Position numbers and translations under genes: made by a program | Shown here: one piece after another, positions 10,243 to 22,432 of the stretch | How positions within the stretch are numbered: the first letter of the stretch is position 1 | How the letters are laid out: each line of letters opens with the position of its first letter | The notes under the pieces: model-generated | What the model saw: only the letters and a program-made list of their open reading frames with translations | What the model was told of the DNA's origin: nothing | Databases searched by the model: none | Source: Hawksworthiomyces lignivorus | Lineage: Eukaryota > Ascomycota > Sordariomycetes > Ophiostomatales > Ophiostomataceae | Assembly: GCA_002917075.1 (NCBI GenBank) | Contig: NTMA01000013.1 | Span: 513,383 to 577,382 of the forward strand | Direction: 5' to 3' | DNA length: 64,000 nt

Positions 10243-12134
10243 ATGTCGTCCACCGGCTCACCAACGTCTTCTGTCGAATCAAAGAAGTCAGGCAGAAAAG
10301 GCAACAAAAAAGTCCGCACGGGCTGCCTAACTTGCAAGTGAGTATTCTTAGGACTTTACTTGACTGCATTGACTAATCCGGGACAAGGGCCCGTAAGTTG
10401 AAATGCGACGAGACAAGGCCATCCTGTCTTCGCTGCACGAAGACCGGTCGGAAATGCGATGGCTACTTGCCGATACACAAACACCGCTCTCCAAATCGCA
10501 CAAGCTCACCATTGAGACTACCGCCACCCCCTGAATTTGAGACCAACGAAGAACGCCGGGCCTTTGATTACTACCGGGGACATTCGTCTGCGATCCTTGC
10601 CGGCACTGTCGCTGTCGAATTCTGGTCCGACTCGGTCTTGAAACTGTGCCTCTACGAGCCAGCCGTGCTACGTTCTGTGCTTGCCCTTAGCAGTCTCCAT
10701 GAATATACTACTCTGGGCGAGGATAAAGACAAAGCCATGCTCTGGAGCTTCGCCTTCAGGGAGTACGGCAAGGCGATCTCGGCTATAACGAGCTGGACTA
10801 AGCGCAGTGATGACGAGCCTGCCGCTATACCGCTGCTGGTTTGCATACTTTTTGTCTGCATTGAGTTCTTGGCAGAAAATGAAACGGCATCGCAGCTACA
10901 CATCTGCCAAGGACGCAAGATTTTGTCGGAAATCCAAGACGCGAATTCGACTTCTCCTGCTCTGGAAATAGTCAAGCGTGATCTCGTTCCCATGTATACG
11001 CGACTCAGCATCGCTAGCTTTACATTCGGGTCTCGCCCGTCGGAGATACCAAGGCACTTGAAGACATTGACCTTAGTGCCCCCAGAACTTTCTTCTATTG
11101 GCGACGCTAGATGCCTGCTTTACCAAATTATAGACGAGGGGCTCGAGTTCAGTACTAGGGCGCGATTGGTAGATTATTCTCCCGAGCCTGACATTCGAGA
11201 AGTGCAAAGCTTGAAGGTGCTGCAACAGCATCTACTTTCTGAGCTCGTGCGGTGGAATAACGCTTTTACAATCCTCAAAGCCAGGAGCCTGGCATCGGGT
11301 CGGTGTGGTTCAGTGGCTGAGCAAAACCTCCTCCTGCTATATTACCATATCAGTTACGTCTGGACCTCCACTGCATTTCAGTCACAAGAATCTGCCTACG
11401 ATTCATACACTGCATATTTTGGTTCCATTATCTCATTTGCGTCGTCCCTTGTTGCTGGTCGTCAAACGGACGAAAAGAGCGACGGCTTTAGCTTTGAGTC
11501 CGAGGTGATAGGACCTCTGTACTGGACAGCAACAAAATGCCGCCATCCACTTTTACGACGCGAGGCTCTGAGACTTTTGCTGAACGACAAGATTAAGCAC
11601 CGGCGAGAAAATCTTTGGCAAGGACGTGAGGCTGCAGTGATCGCAGCAAGGGTCATAGAGTTAGAAGAAGTGGGCCAGGCTGCGGATTTGCGCCAGGATA
11701 TTCTCTCTGCATCTCCGCGTACTCTCCTCCGAGATGTTGGTCTCATGAAGGAAACAGCGGGGCCTGGCTATGCTGGACCCAGCGACTCCTTCGAAGAAAT
11801 ATATGAAGCGTCCTTTTCTGACCTTATGTCCTTGTCGTCTCCCGAGGCATTTAATACCGATGTCAGCATTCCATTTCATACGGCCATACCGGACGACTCG
11901 TTGAGCCGATTCGATTCAATCTACACGACACCTGTTGATCCGGAGATAGTCTTGACGCCTCCGAGCCATTCAATAGCGAACTTGGAGGCGCCATTTGGAC
12001 TTCCCGAGGAATGCCGGATAAAGAATGCAATAATTGGGCTGAGACAGAACGACGGCGTGTGGCTGACGGTGTTCCAAGCGCCAAACATAGACGATTCTAC
12101 ATGGACGTCAAAAAAAGAATTTATTAGACTATAA
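10243..12134 (+). CDS. Zn2Cys6 (GAL4-type) transcription factor with fungal TF domain
   Basis: Exon 1 (10243–10337) and exon 2 (10388–12134) are joined across a 50-bp GTGAGT…AAG intron that splits the zinc cluster; 613 aa. Cysteines fall at 28, 31, 38, 45, 48 and 55, a complete C6 cluster with the basic KARKLK loop. A Lys/Arg-rich N-tail precedes it, and the remaining 550 residues look like the helical fungal-specific regulatory domain of the DUF3468 kind. It should be a nuclear DNA-binding regulator. It is divergent from the beta-lactamase-fold gene and upstream of the amidase gene, so these are the natural target candidates. Confidence 0.92.
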
Positions 12135-13253
12135 TTACTTTAGACAGCGGTGGCGTTCTTGGTGTGATATTATATTATGGAGATAGAAACAGCTTTTATA
12201 CCTTCCTCTTTGACGATCGCGCCCGCATACCATTCGATAGCAAACGTACATGCAGTTTATTCATTATAAAGCCAATCGTTGAGTTTTTGCGGAGCTGGCC
12301 GGTTGTGCTTGGCTTCGGGTTCTGAATCCCAGAGAGATGCTCAGGTGGTTTTAGAGATGCAAAGTATGGCTAAGAAACGCATAGAAGAGATAACACGGCG
12401 TCTGTTGTATCGCTTCGGCTGGGGCGGCATTTCCTTATCAGCGAACCAAACTTGGCAAAAACACCCATATACTGGTACCGTGTGACTAAAGTTAGTTAGC
12501 TAATGAGCAAGGGCAAGCGCTTGCAAAAAATAAAAACGCAGTAGAGCTTGCTTATTGCCTGTAAAGAGCACCGCTAAAAAGCCCAAAGTTTTATTCGTGA
12601 AATTTTTGTGGTGCGCCTATAGCCTTATCCCAGGCATGAAAGATAAGGCCGGAGCAGCCCGCCAACCCGTCGGCAATCCCATTATGCCAAGACAGTAGAA
12701 CGTACACCGGCTCTGCAACCAAAGGTAGCTTGTTACTTCGCGCGGTATAGTTGCTGTATAGTGCCTGCGATACAGCAGATAGCCTTTGTAGGTGGCTGGT
12801 GTCTGTATTGACTATCAGCAGCTGTCGGGTCCATCTGACCGCTAAAACCACCAAGAAGAGGCGGATATACGAACTTATATGCATGCATAGAACCAGAAAA
12901 TGACAAATGCAGAAAAAAAAGGTGGCATGAAGACATAGAGATAAGGCCATGCAGAATTCGGATCGGATCCCGCCCGAGTATGGAATCACCGATTTCTATA
13001 CTCTACCAACCTCTTCTTCACCTGTGGATTCCCGGATACTCGGTCGCTTAGCAAGTCGGAAGCCTGCACTTGCTGCGATGCTGCATAAAAAGCAACGTAA
13101 CAGGCGTATAAGTGACTAACACAGTGGTCTGGACTGAGTATATAAGATGCATCGCTGTGCAGCATCCCAGAAAGTCACAGAAGCTTTGAACTCATCCCCT
13201 CATCTCTACTACCCTTTGTCACAACTTTATCGCTGTGACAGGACTTGTTCGAG
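12135..13253 (+). promoter_or_regulatory. Spacer and amidase promoter
   Basis: 1,119 bp with no convincing gene. TATATAA at 13139–13145 lies 109 bp before the amidase ATG, with a C/T-rich stretch after it, so a core promoter is likely. ORFs at 12279–12485 (+) and 12591–12989 (-) lack recognisable features; the latter has a hydrophobic run but no further support. Confidence 0.45.
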
Positions 13254-15409
13254 ATGGTTTGCTTCAAGGGTACCTCGCTCCTGGGCAAGGCCTACCTGCT
13301 TGCCGGGCTTGTCGGTGGCAGTTTCGCAGCACCGTTGGCGCGCCGCTCCGTCTTCACCAGATCCGGAGCGACTCCGAGCGGCGACGTGCAGTTTACCCTC
13401 GGCAATGTGACTTACTTGGCTAACGTGCAATACCCCAAGTTGAAGCTTCCGGTCGGATGCAACAACCCATCGCCCGAGGCACTTGCACCTATCACTGTCA
13501 TCTCCATCAATGAGACGACAATCACTAGCAGCCTCCTCGAGGCTATCGTAGCTAGCTACACAGCTGGCGACGATGTCTTTAATGCGGACTTCCTTGAGAA
13601 CGTGTACATCGTTTACAACGGAACCGGCACCGCCACCATTGATGCTACAGGTCTGGGCTACCTGGAATCTCTGTCGCCGTCTCTTGTCCTGCTCGACACG
13701 GCCTTTGCCAGCTCGGTGCCTCTGTCGTCGACAAACTTCTCTACAGTCTTCGTGCCCACGCAATTTGCGGCGGGCCTTCCTGCTGGTCCGTACGCTGTTG
13801 AAGTTGGTGCATCGTCAATTAGCCTGAACACGGTGTACCGGTTGTACGTTGATTCGTACCGTGATTTCCTGTACGGCATGTACGACTCCAACGATGGTGA
13901 GGGTACATTTGCCTCTGCTGGGCAGTTCTACACCCGTAACTGGTGGCCGTATATCCCCGTGCCTTCTCGCATCTACTCCTGGTCCGACCCGCGACCTCTT
14001 GCTGGCGCACGTGTTGCTGTCAAGGATCTGTTCGATGTTAAGGGTTTCTCGACTTCCTTTGGCAGCCAGGCATATGCCATCATCAATCCCATTGCGAATG
14101 CGACTGCTCCGGCTATCCAGCGCATCGTTAACCAAGGTGGTGTTCTTATTGGCAAGTAAGTTATCTGCAGTGCCAAGATACGGTTGTAAGTTAAGCAAAT
14201 TTATAGTCTCCAAAAACATGCTGACGTGCAATTTTCAGGTACAAGCTTGCGCAGTTTGCATCGGGCGCCGACCCATGGAACTGGCAGGACGAGCACTACC
14301 CGTGGAACCCGCGTGGTGATGGCTACCTGACTTGCTCTGCATCTTCTTCCGGTGGCGGTTGCTCCGTTGCCGCCTATGACTGGCTTGACTTTGCCATTGG
14401 CTCCGACACTGGTTCCTCCATGCGCCGTCCCGGTGCCGTGTCCGGTACCTACTCTAACCGGCCCAGCCAGGGCATGATGGACCTGACCGGTGCGCTGCCG
14501 CTCGGTGCTGCTACTGACACTACTGGTGTTTTCTCCCGCGACGTCAAGAAGTGGGCTCATTTCGCCAAGAACTGGTACTCGGCCGATATGCACCAGGACC
14601 CTTCTATTACCGGGCTGACGCCGTTGGTCGTTCCAGACACGGACCTCTTCCCGAAGCGCGTCCTTTACCTGACCGACTACCTGCCGCTGGCAAATCCTGC
14701 CGCTGAGGCCATCCTGCAGGGCTTCCTCGGCAACATGACCAGCATCTTCAACATGACCAAGGAGGAGGTTGCCTTCAAGGACCTGATGAGCGCTGCCACA
14801 CCCAATATCAGCGTGCTCGCCGGCACCCTGGGACCCATTGACTCCATCACCCAGTACGAGGTGGTCGGCAAGCCCCTGGTTGCCGCCTGGGCTGAGATGT
14901 TTGACGGCCGCTACCCGCCGGTCGACCCTGGCCACCGCAACTGGGCAAACCAGTCCATCATCTCCGCCTACACGCAGGAGAACTACGACAAGGCTCTGGC
15001 TACCAAGCGCCAGGGCGTGGACTGGTTCGAGTCCAACGTCCTCTTCAGCACGAACGAGTCGTGCTCCGAGAGCATCATGGTGTGGGACATTGGCACTGGC
15101 GGTCTGCCTAGTTTCCGCGAGCAGGACCTGGTTACAGGCAATCCAGCCGCAGCATTCCTGGCAACGGTGCCCGAGCGGGCTGCCGTTAGTGGTGCCAGCA
15201 TCTGCCCCATCTTTGGCTGTGTCGACATGACCATCCCCATTGGCCAGGTCGCCTACCAGTCCAACGTGACGTACCACACCGAGTACATGCCCGTCACTGT
15301 TAGTGTTATTGCCAAACGCGGCTGCGACTACATGCTGTGGAATATGTGGGAGAAGCTTGCCGACGAGGGCGTTCTCAAGACGCTGAAGACCGGCCGCACC
15401 GCCTTTTAA
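13254..15409 (+). CDS. Secreted amidase-signature hydrolase
   Basis: Exons 13254–14155 and 14239–15409 with an 83-bp GTAAGT…TTTTCAG intron, 690 aa. The start at 13254 gives a signal peptide (hydrophobic to SFAAP, about residues 8–28) followed by LARR, a possible Kex2-type site; many N-glycosylation sequons follow. The amidase-signature triad is visible: Lys in [13 protein letters not shown], the cis-Ser in CSASSSGGG, and the nucleophile Ser in [13 protein letters not shown] long N-terminal extension of about 230 residues before the catalytic core is typical of the fungal scytalone-dehydratase-associated (Arp-like) amidase group. It hydrolyses an unknown amide or ester outside the cell or in the secretory route. 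Codon use is GC-richer at third positions than its neighbours, suggesting high expression. Confidence 0.92.
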
Positions 15410-16368
15410 ATTAAGACTTTTAACGAACTGAACGAAGTAAGATTAACGTACCACAATATAAACTCAATTGAAATATATATGCTATTAACGTGCCTGTGCC
15501 GGAGCAACCTAAGTGAGTACGCTGATATGTTACATCGCTTCTGAGTGCTGAAGTCTTGATAAGTTGCTCTTTGATATTGGAAAGTTTCCTGAGAGTAAGC
15601 CTCATAAAGTGTGTTGAGATGTGAAGGCTTCAACAACAAATACCAATAATGGAAGAGATGCTATTTTTTGATCCGAAAAGAAAGATTCTATAAATACAAA
15701 GATCCTAGGTATAAGCTGAGGTCAACATAATTTCATATAACAGCTCAATATCTACCCCAAGATATATAGTAGAATCTAGACCTCTGGGAGATCGCTATAT
15801 TGTATACACCACGAACAAGAGAGTGCCAGTCTGCTTGCATAGTTTAGATTTGCTGCTTGATGGCTTTGGCTAACTCTTCAACGCTAGGACAATTTCGATA
15901 AGATTGATTGCTGATCGGAAATGATCTTAATCTTTATTTCCAGAAACCAACGGATCAGTTGAGACGAGAGAACATCGTATTAATACCATATATTCCCTTT
16001 TGTTGACCCCTCGGTTACCAGCGTTCAGAAAAAAGAAGTGTTCATCAGCAGATGGCTGGCCAGTAACAGCCTAGAAGTTATCGGAATTCCGAAGTGAGGG
16101 GATGGTGCTACGCACACTTCTGCAGATCACTCTAGCGCCTGTCGATATTCCATTCTTGGAACAAAATCACACTCTGTGATCATGGCAAACCTGTGATTCG
16201 GAGTTGTGTGTCCGCACTAGCTTACAAATAATAGCAGTTGCCTTCTGATTTAGCTTCCTAATCTGCCTTGACATTCTACTGAAGATTGGTTTAGATTATC
16301 CGAAAATAAAGTCTCATGTTTATGTTAGATTATAATGCTACTCCGTACAGGTTCGGCTATTGTAAAAC
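15410..16368. other. Convergent AT-rich spacer
   Basis: About 960 bp between convergent genes, with AT-rich tracts (15650–15800) and a TACTCCGTAC element at 16339–16348. No ORF or RNA gene is supported. Confidence 0.45.
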
Positions 16369-17325
16369 TTAGATGCCATTTGCGTAAGACTGGCCACCGA
16401 GCTTCCTATCAAATTCAACGTATTCATTCAGACCCATGGCTTCGAAAAGATATCTCGGGCCTTTCTTCTCTCGAAATTCGGTGACAATTTGGAGTCCTGT
16501 TGTTTTTAAGTGTTGAAGTTGCTTCTGCGCTGCCTCCATAACAACACTCAGCACCGCTGAGGGGTAGATGACGATCTTGAACCCGAGTTTGTTAGCCTGA
16601 GATATGCTCACTTCCGGCGTCACACCACCTGAGACCATATTGAGAAGGACAGGCATTCCCTCGAGGTCCTTGCACACGCTCTCTAGTTGTTCCATGGATG
16701 TGATACCCTCCAAAAAAGCTACTTCAGCACCGGCCTCTCGTGACCGTCTCAGCCGGTCGACCGCTGCTTCGTAACCCAGTGATTGAAGACTGTCTGTACG
16801 AGCAATGATGATAATGTCCTGACCAGTTTGGGCTCTCAAAGTATTCCTTGTCTCAGCGGCAGCTCGCAGCCTACTGAAGTATACGTCCTCAGGCACCAGC
16901 TCCTTGCTACTTAGATGCCCACAGCGCTTATTCAGTGGTTGATCTTCGATGTGAAGGGCTGCCACACCGGCGGACATGTATGCGCGCACCGTACGTGCTA
17001 CAGCCAGCGTCCCTCCAAAACCAGTGTCGGCATCTGCAATCAAGGGCACCGTAGGGTCAAGACCCGCGATCATGGCGGCATTCGTCGCCATATCCGTCAT
17101 GTTAGTTATACCCAGATCGGGGACGCCAAGAACAGACGCCGCGGTACCAGCCCCCGTCATATAAAGACATTTGAATCCTTCATTGAGTGCTAGGCGTGCT
17201 GATATGCCGTCATACACCCCGACTGCTGTAATGGTACTATTCGGCTCCGCTAGCATTTTACGGAGACGTGCACAGGCCGACATGGGGCCGTCGGTGCCTC
17301 CCGAAATGGTGCCGTCGGCTGCCAT
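16369..17325 (-). CDS. Isocitrate lyase / PEP-mutase superfamily lyase
   Basis: A single exon of 318 aa. It shows the metal site DADTGFGG (residues 98–105), IEDQ (126–129) and KRCGH (133–137). A Cys in the K[KR]CGH loop marks lyases (methylisocitrate lyase, dimethylmalate lyase, oxaloacetate hydrolase) rather than true PEP mutases, so C–C bond cleavage of a 2-hydroxy-dicarboxylate is the best guess. The frame extends upstream to a Met at 17493 with a hydrophobic run; I place the start at 17325 because the family begins shortly before the ARLRKML helix. If the longer start were used, the enzyme would carry a membrane anchor. Confidence 0.88.
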   Translation of the reverse strand: MAADGTISGGTDGPMSACARLRKMLAEPNSTITAVGVYDGISARLALNEGFKCLYMTGAGTAASVLGVPDLGITNMTDMATNAAMIAGLDPTVPLIADADTGFGGTLAVARTVRAYMSAGVAALHIEDQPLNKRCGHLSSKELVPEDVYFSRLRAAAETRNTLRAQTGQDIIIIARTDSLQSLGYEAAVDRLRRSREAGAEVAFLEGITSMEQLESVCKDLEGMPVLLNMVSGGVTPEVSISQANKLGFKIVIYPSAVLSVVMEAAQKQLQHLKTTGLQIVTEFREKKGPRYLFEAMGLNEYVEFDRKLGGQSYANGI

Positions 17326-18085
17326 TTTGAATATAAAGAAAGAGGCACAGAAACTGTTAAATCCCACTGAAGCTATTATGAGCAAGCTTGTAGCCAATAA
17401 CCATTTGACGGTGCTAGAGGAAAGAGAACGATTAGAACACCAGGGAGATATAGCCATCAAATAAACTAATTTATCCAAGCAGATAACTAGCACAGAAAGC
17501 TAGTTTGAAAGATTAAATATAACTTGATATATCTACGCATGCTAGGAGTGCAAACATGTCCCTCCGTTTCCGGAGACGCAATCACTTGGCATCGGAATCC
17601 TGTCTATTTTGTCCACTTGACCCTGTGATATAAAAACAGAATTGGCGAGTAATTCGTACGATCTTTAGATTTCTACTGCTGTCGACAACCGTCGGAAATC
17701 CGTCTGGAACCAATGTGGTTGGCAGTGCTCCGCAAGTTAACCCTTTTGGTCGTTAGTAACCGCAATGCACCATCCCTCCGCACGCTTAATTAGCCCACCC
17801 CAGACTTTTGAGAATCTGTTAAAAAAATAAGTTCTGATCAACGCGATGTATATTCGTGTGTAAGTAGGTATTTTAAATATGGGAAGTTAGTGAGTCCGGA
17901 CAAAAAGTTCTTCCCCACATACACACAATGGTCGCTCGTATGAGGAGTCAGCTGGGTGCCGATATCTGAAATATAAGTATTCACACTTGATCACATCCAA
18001 ACATCTGCGACACGAGTAGTCACAGGTTCTCTCCAACGCGGAATATGAGTACAATTCTTTCGTCTCACAATCATTTTATAGAACG
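17326..18085. promoter_or_regulatory. Divergent promoter between lyase and sugar porter
   Basis: About 760 bp between divergent starts. No independent gene is visible; the minus-strand open extension of the lyase frame occupies 17326–17493. Confidence 0.4.
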
Positions 18086-19852
18086 ATGAAGTTCGAAAAT
18101 CCTTTTGCCATCCCCGAAGGGGCCAAGCTTCCCAAAGAAGTATTCGGTTACCGACCATATCTTGTGGCCTTCTCTGCATCTTTGGTAATATAAGCCAGTA
18201 TAATTGCAGCTTTAGAATAGTTATTTTACAGTATTACTGCGAGGATAAACTTTATCTGATCATCTCTCTTTTACAGGCAGCCGCATGCTTTGGCTACGAC
18301 GGAGGATTTATCGGAGGAACTTTAGCTCTTCCCTCTTTTCAAAAGGCATTCGGGCTCGACACGGCCTCAGCTTCTGCTCTAGCGGCTCTACAATCCAACA
18401 TTGTCACCACTTTCCAAGTAGGTGCCTTTTTTGGCAGCATATTCGGCTACTTTGCCGGCGCTCTCCTGGGTGTCGGCCGCCGTCCTGTTATGATCGCTGC
18501 TATGTGCGTCTTTCTGCTTGGAAGCATACTCGAGATGATCGACAAGATCGGTTTGCTATATGCAGGGAGAGCATTGACAGGGATTGGCGTCGGTTCATCA
18601 ATGGTTGTACTGCCAATCTATGTAGCAGAGTGTTCGCCGAGCCCCATCAGGGGTCGTCTTGTTGGAATGTTCGAAATCTCAGTTCAGATTTGGCTAGTTA
18701 TTGGCTTTTGGGTCAATTACGGAGTGGTGCGGAACATGCCACCAACCAATGCCCAATGGCGTGTTCCGGTATCTCTCCAATTTATCCCTGCCAGTTGTTG
18801 CATTATCGTCATGTCATTTATGATTGAGTCGCCTAGGTGGCTTGTGAGCAAAGGTCGCATCGCGGATGCTAGGAAAGCTCTATCTTGGGTGCGAAACCTA
18901 CCCGAGGACCACAATCTCATTAACTCAGAAATCAGTGAGGTCGAAGCCATCCTTGAAGTGGAAGATTCCAGTAATTATCGACGTCTATGGCGGGAGCTAA
19001 TATCGCCTGGGGTGAGAAACCGTGTTATTTTATCGGTATTGTTAATGTTATTACAACAATTAACGGGATAGGTCTGAGACGTCTAGATGTCTTCTAATTC
19101 ACCTTGTTTACGACAAAATAACACATACTGATTTTCTACACAGTATAAATTCTCTCAATTACTTGTCGCCCTTGATCTTCAAACAACTTGGCTATTCAAC
19201 AATCGAAGTCTCTCTTCTTGCTACTGGCGTGTATGACATTGTGAAGATGATAAGCAGCGTCATTTTTACTTTCTTTATTGTCGATCGTTTTGGACGTCGG
19301 CCTACACTTCTCATAGGGTGCGTTGTCATGGCTATATGCATGTTCTACATCGGAGCATATGCCAAGGTTGCCGAAACCCATCCTAGCAGCTCTGGTGCAA
19401 GGGCCGCCTTGGCTATGGTATACATCTACATAATTACCAACAGCGCAAGCTGGACCAGTATTCCGTGGGTTTATGCCGCCGAAACCTTTCCAACGCGAGT
19501 GCGTGGTTTGGCCATGATGTTTCCTACTTGCATGCAGTACCTCGGCCAGTTTACTGTCGTGTACAGCCTCCCGTACATGATCAATTCTATGTCTTATGGG
19601 ACATACTTCTTCTATGCTGCCTGGATTATTGTAGGATTTTTATTTTCTTATTTCTTCGTTCCCGAGACGAAAGGCGTCGAATTAGAAGATATGGATCTAC
19701 TCTTTGACTCCAAGGCGCCAATTTGGGCTGTAGCTGCTCGAAAGCGATACGAAGAGGCACACGCAGCTGGGATAACCGCATCGACTGTGCAGCACATTCA
19801 AAATTCGGAAAAGATTCAAGAGCATGAAATAGTTGAAGAAGTGGAAGTGTAA
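18086..19852 (+). CDS. MFS sugar-porter family transporter with damaged splice donor
   Basis: Exons 18086–18184, 18277–19067 and 19144–19852 give 532 aa, the normal length for a 12-helix hexose/quinate-type porter. Motifs seen: GRRP after helix 2, ESPRW before the central loop, QQLTG at helix 7, then INSLNY, DRFGRR and PETKG. The first intron is canonical. The second must start at ATAGGT (19068) to give the conserved QQLTGINSLNY junction; a GT donor at 19072 leaves an in-frame TAG at 19069–19071. The simplest reading is a G-to-A change of an original GTAGGT donor, so the gene may be inactive or need non-canonical AT–AG splicing. It would import a sugar or cyclic polyol at the plasma membrane. 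Confidence 0.75.
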
Positions 19853-20672
19853 ACGATAGAGTTCGTTATATAATCATGGTGAATTATGGTACAGCTTTCA
19901 TCTAGTTAGTGCTAGATGGTGGCATTAGGCGGCCATGATTTTTTATCTACAGGTTCACTTCTTTTTTTAGACATGCTAGTATTGCGGTTCAGAAGAGTGG
20001 CAGAGAGATTGAGGAGTCATCATGGAGTGCATGACATGGTTTTCCAGGTATGAGCGTATATAATCGTAAATTAGACAAAAAAATATGAAGCCGCTTGAAA
20101 CGTACTTCGAGAATATAAAGTTTGTCGACGTAATCAAACGAGACGCACAAGATCGAAAAAGAATCTGAAAATGATTCCTTATGTTTAGACCAACACAAAA
20201 TATATGACTAATTTTTCCTCATTATTGTTAATTGGTTCCACATCCAGAACTCAGTCGTAGATAGTTGCATTCCCGTGCAACATCCAAGCTCCCCACGCAT
20301 CCCACGGGGCACTCGTCCGAAAATAAATCCGATTTGGGAGTTTACAAAATACCTTTGTGCAAAAAATGCAGTTTTGTTCCACTGAAATCCAGCATCTCAT
20401 TAGGGTGCCAGTGTCTTACCCACAGTATTGGGTACATGCAGAGCTTGCGTGCTTGTAGATAAGAAAGGCGTTATTGTTGCGCATTTATATGGAGATATTA
20501 GGAATGGCCCGTCTGAGGTCACTCATAATCAATAAAAGGATCTCAACCGTAACCTAGATAGCAATCTCCGGCTTTCCTTTAGTTTCTGTTAATTGGCTTT
20601 ACGAGCTTCTGTTGCTAGAGCAAAATCGTATCATTTAATTCAACCTTTGTCGCCAATCGGACACATTGAACA
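19853..20672. other. Intergenic spacer
   Basis: About 820 bp between same-strand genes. AT-rich; no supported gene. It should contain the porter 3' end and the promoter of the FMO-like gene. Confidence 0.45.
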
Positions 20673-22432
20673 ATGGCGAACAACCGTAAACGCGTGGCCG
20701 TCATCGGAGCTGGGCCTGCCGGGGCAATTGCAACGGATGCCCTGGTCAAGGAACAGGCATTTGAAACTATCCGGGTGTTCGAGCGCCGTCCGGTTGCCGG
20801 TGGGACGTGGTATGAAAGAATCAGCGCCGCAAACACAGCCGTATAGTTGTGGTACTGCGAGGCTATCCAAAGTAGCTGATACATAGTCATAGGGTATATA
20901 CACCACACTTGCCACCAGGAGTCCCGTCGTTGCCAAAGTTGTTGGCCAACGAAGCAGACGAACCTGTTGAGCTCCCACTACGCTTCCCGGCAGAGACGCC
21001 CAAGTCCGAAGCTGTCAATGGGCATCAGTCACGGTTTTCAGATACAGCCTTGCACACGCACCTGCATAGCAATATTGTGCCATCTATCATGAGCTACACA
21101 CAAGAGCCATTTCCAGAGATATTGACGGACCGTCTTCGCGAACAGTATGGACACCAGGGCCCTTTCCGGCATCACAGCGTGATCCGCCAATGGGTTGAGG
21201 ACACCTTTGTCCGCGGCGGCCACAACAAGCTACTATCACTAAATACGACTGTAGAAAGAGCAGAAAAGCGCGGCGACGAGTGGATTCTAACTCTGAGAGA
21301 GGAACGGCCGGCCTCCAACTACTGGTGGCAAGAGACATTTGACGCTCTGGTGGTTGCGACAGGACACTACAACATTCCTTTTTTTCCAGAGATCCGAGGC
21401 CTGGTAGAGTACAACGATCGATTTCCCGGTCGGCTCATCCACAGCAAGCACTTTCGTACGGCAGATAAGTTCAAGGGAAAAGTCTGTCTCCTACTTCCAA
21501 TTCATTGGCATCGCCTAGTGTTCTTTTTCACTTTTCTTTTCCTATCTGCGTATCAATTATTCTATAGGGTACTAACACTAGAGAGCAGAAAGTGGTTGTT
21601 GTCGGTGGCTCGGTATCCGCTCATGAGATCGTTCATGAGATACTGCCGGTGGCGCAACGCCCTGTGTACGCTTCACTGCGCGGCCCTCCCATCCCAGTGT
21701 TCGGATTGACGCCATTCGAACACCCCCACATCCAAATAAAGAAGCAGATTGTTCGATTCGACCCACAGTCGGGCCATATCACGTTTGCCGATGGATCTGT
21801 GCTGGAGGATATCGATTATATTATTTTTGGCACCTCGTACAACTTCAGCATACCATTTCTGCCGCACGTTCAGGACCGCATTAAGCGTGCAGACCGCCGG
21901 CTGCCAGGAGTCTATCAGCATACATTTGATATCGAGGACCCATCATTGGCCTTTATTGGCTTTGTAAGCCTTCTTCCTCTCCTAGAGAAATTTCAGCGTC
22001 CTAATAAATTCCAAGACGTCGACTGGTAAACAAATGCTAACAGATTTCTACTCTCTCCAGCTCGGTGGCGGCTTTACATTTCGAGCATACGAGTACCAGG
22101 CAGTTGCAGTTGCGCGCCGCCTGGCGGGACGCGGCAACCCGCTTCCACCGGCTGACGAGCTGAGGACATGGGAGCGCAGACGCGTGGCTGAATTTGGAGG
22201 TGGTAAGAACTACTATTCAATCGCGCCGCATTATAAAGAGTACCTTGAGTTTTTGCGCTACGTCGCCGGTGATCCAGCCCCTGGTACAACTGGCAGGGTT
22301 TTGCCGCCCTTTGACGACAAATGGCTAGATGAGTGGGCCAAGCTGCCACTAACTAAGCTCAAGTATTGGCAAGAAGCGGCTGAAAAGGCCAGAAAGGAAG
22401 AAGCAGAGACGCTGCCAAAAGCAAAGTTGTAG
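20673..22432 (+). CDS. FMO-like flavin-containing monooxygenase
   Basis: Exons 20673–20809, 20893–21481, 21589–21963 and 22061–22432, phases consistent, 490 aa. The FAD motif GAGPAG is at 12–17 and GGTW follows at the first splice site. The central dinucleotide motif is VVVVGGSVSAHE, with Ser/Ala in the last positions as in yeast FMO-type proteins. A GTSYNF segment replaces the common ATGY motif, and IGFLGGGFTFRAYEYQA matches the family C-terminal helix. No membrane segment is evident. It probably N- or S-oxygenates a small metabolite using NADPH. It lies between a sugar porter and a DUF1993 gene with no obvious pathway partner. Confidence 0.92.

Noticed and set aside
12591..12989. 132-codon minus-strand ORF with a hydrophobic stretch, possible small membrane protein
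   Set aside because: One weak hydrophobic run only, overlapping alternative frames, and located in the spacer ahead of the amidase promoter. Nothing supports expression.
16369..17325. Phosphonate biosynthesis based on PEP-mutase family membership
   Set aside because: The K-R-C-G-H loop with Cys is the lyase form, and no phosphonopyruvate decarboxylase or aminotransferase is nearby.
16369..17493. Membrane-anchored version of the lyase starting at 17493
   Set aside because: The upstream extension is not a family feature, and the Met at 17325 starts just before the conserved N-terminal helix. Kept only as an alternative.
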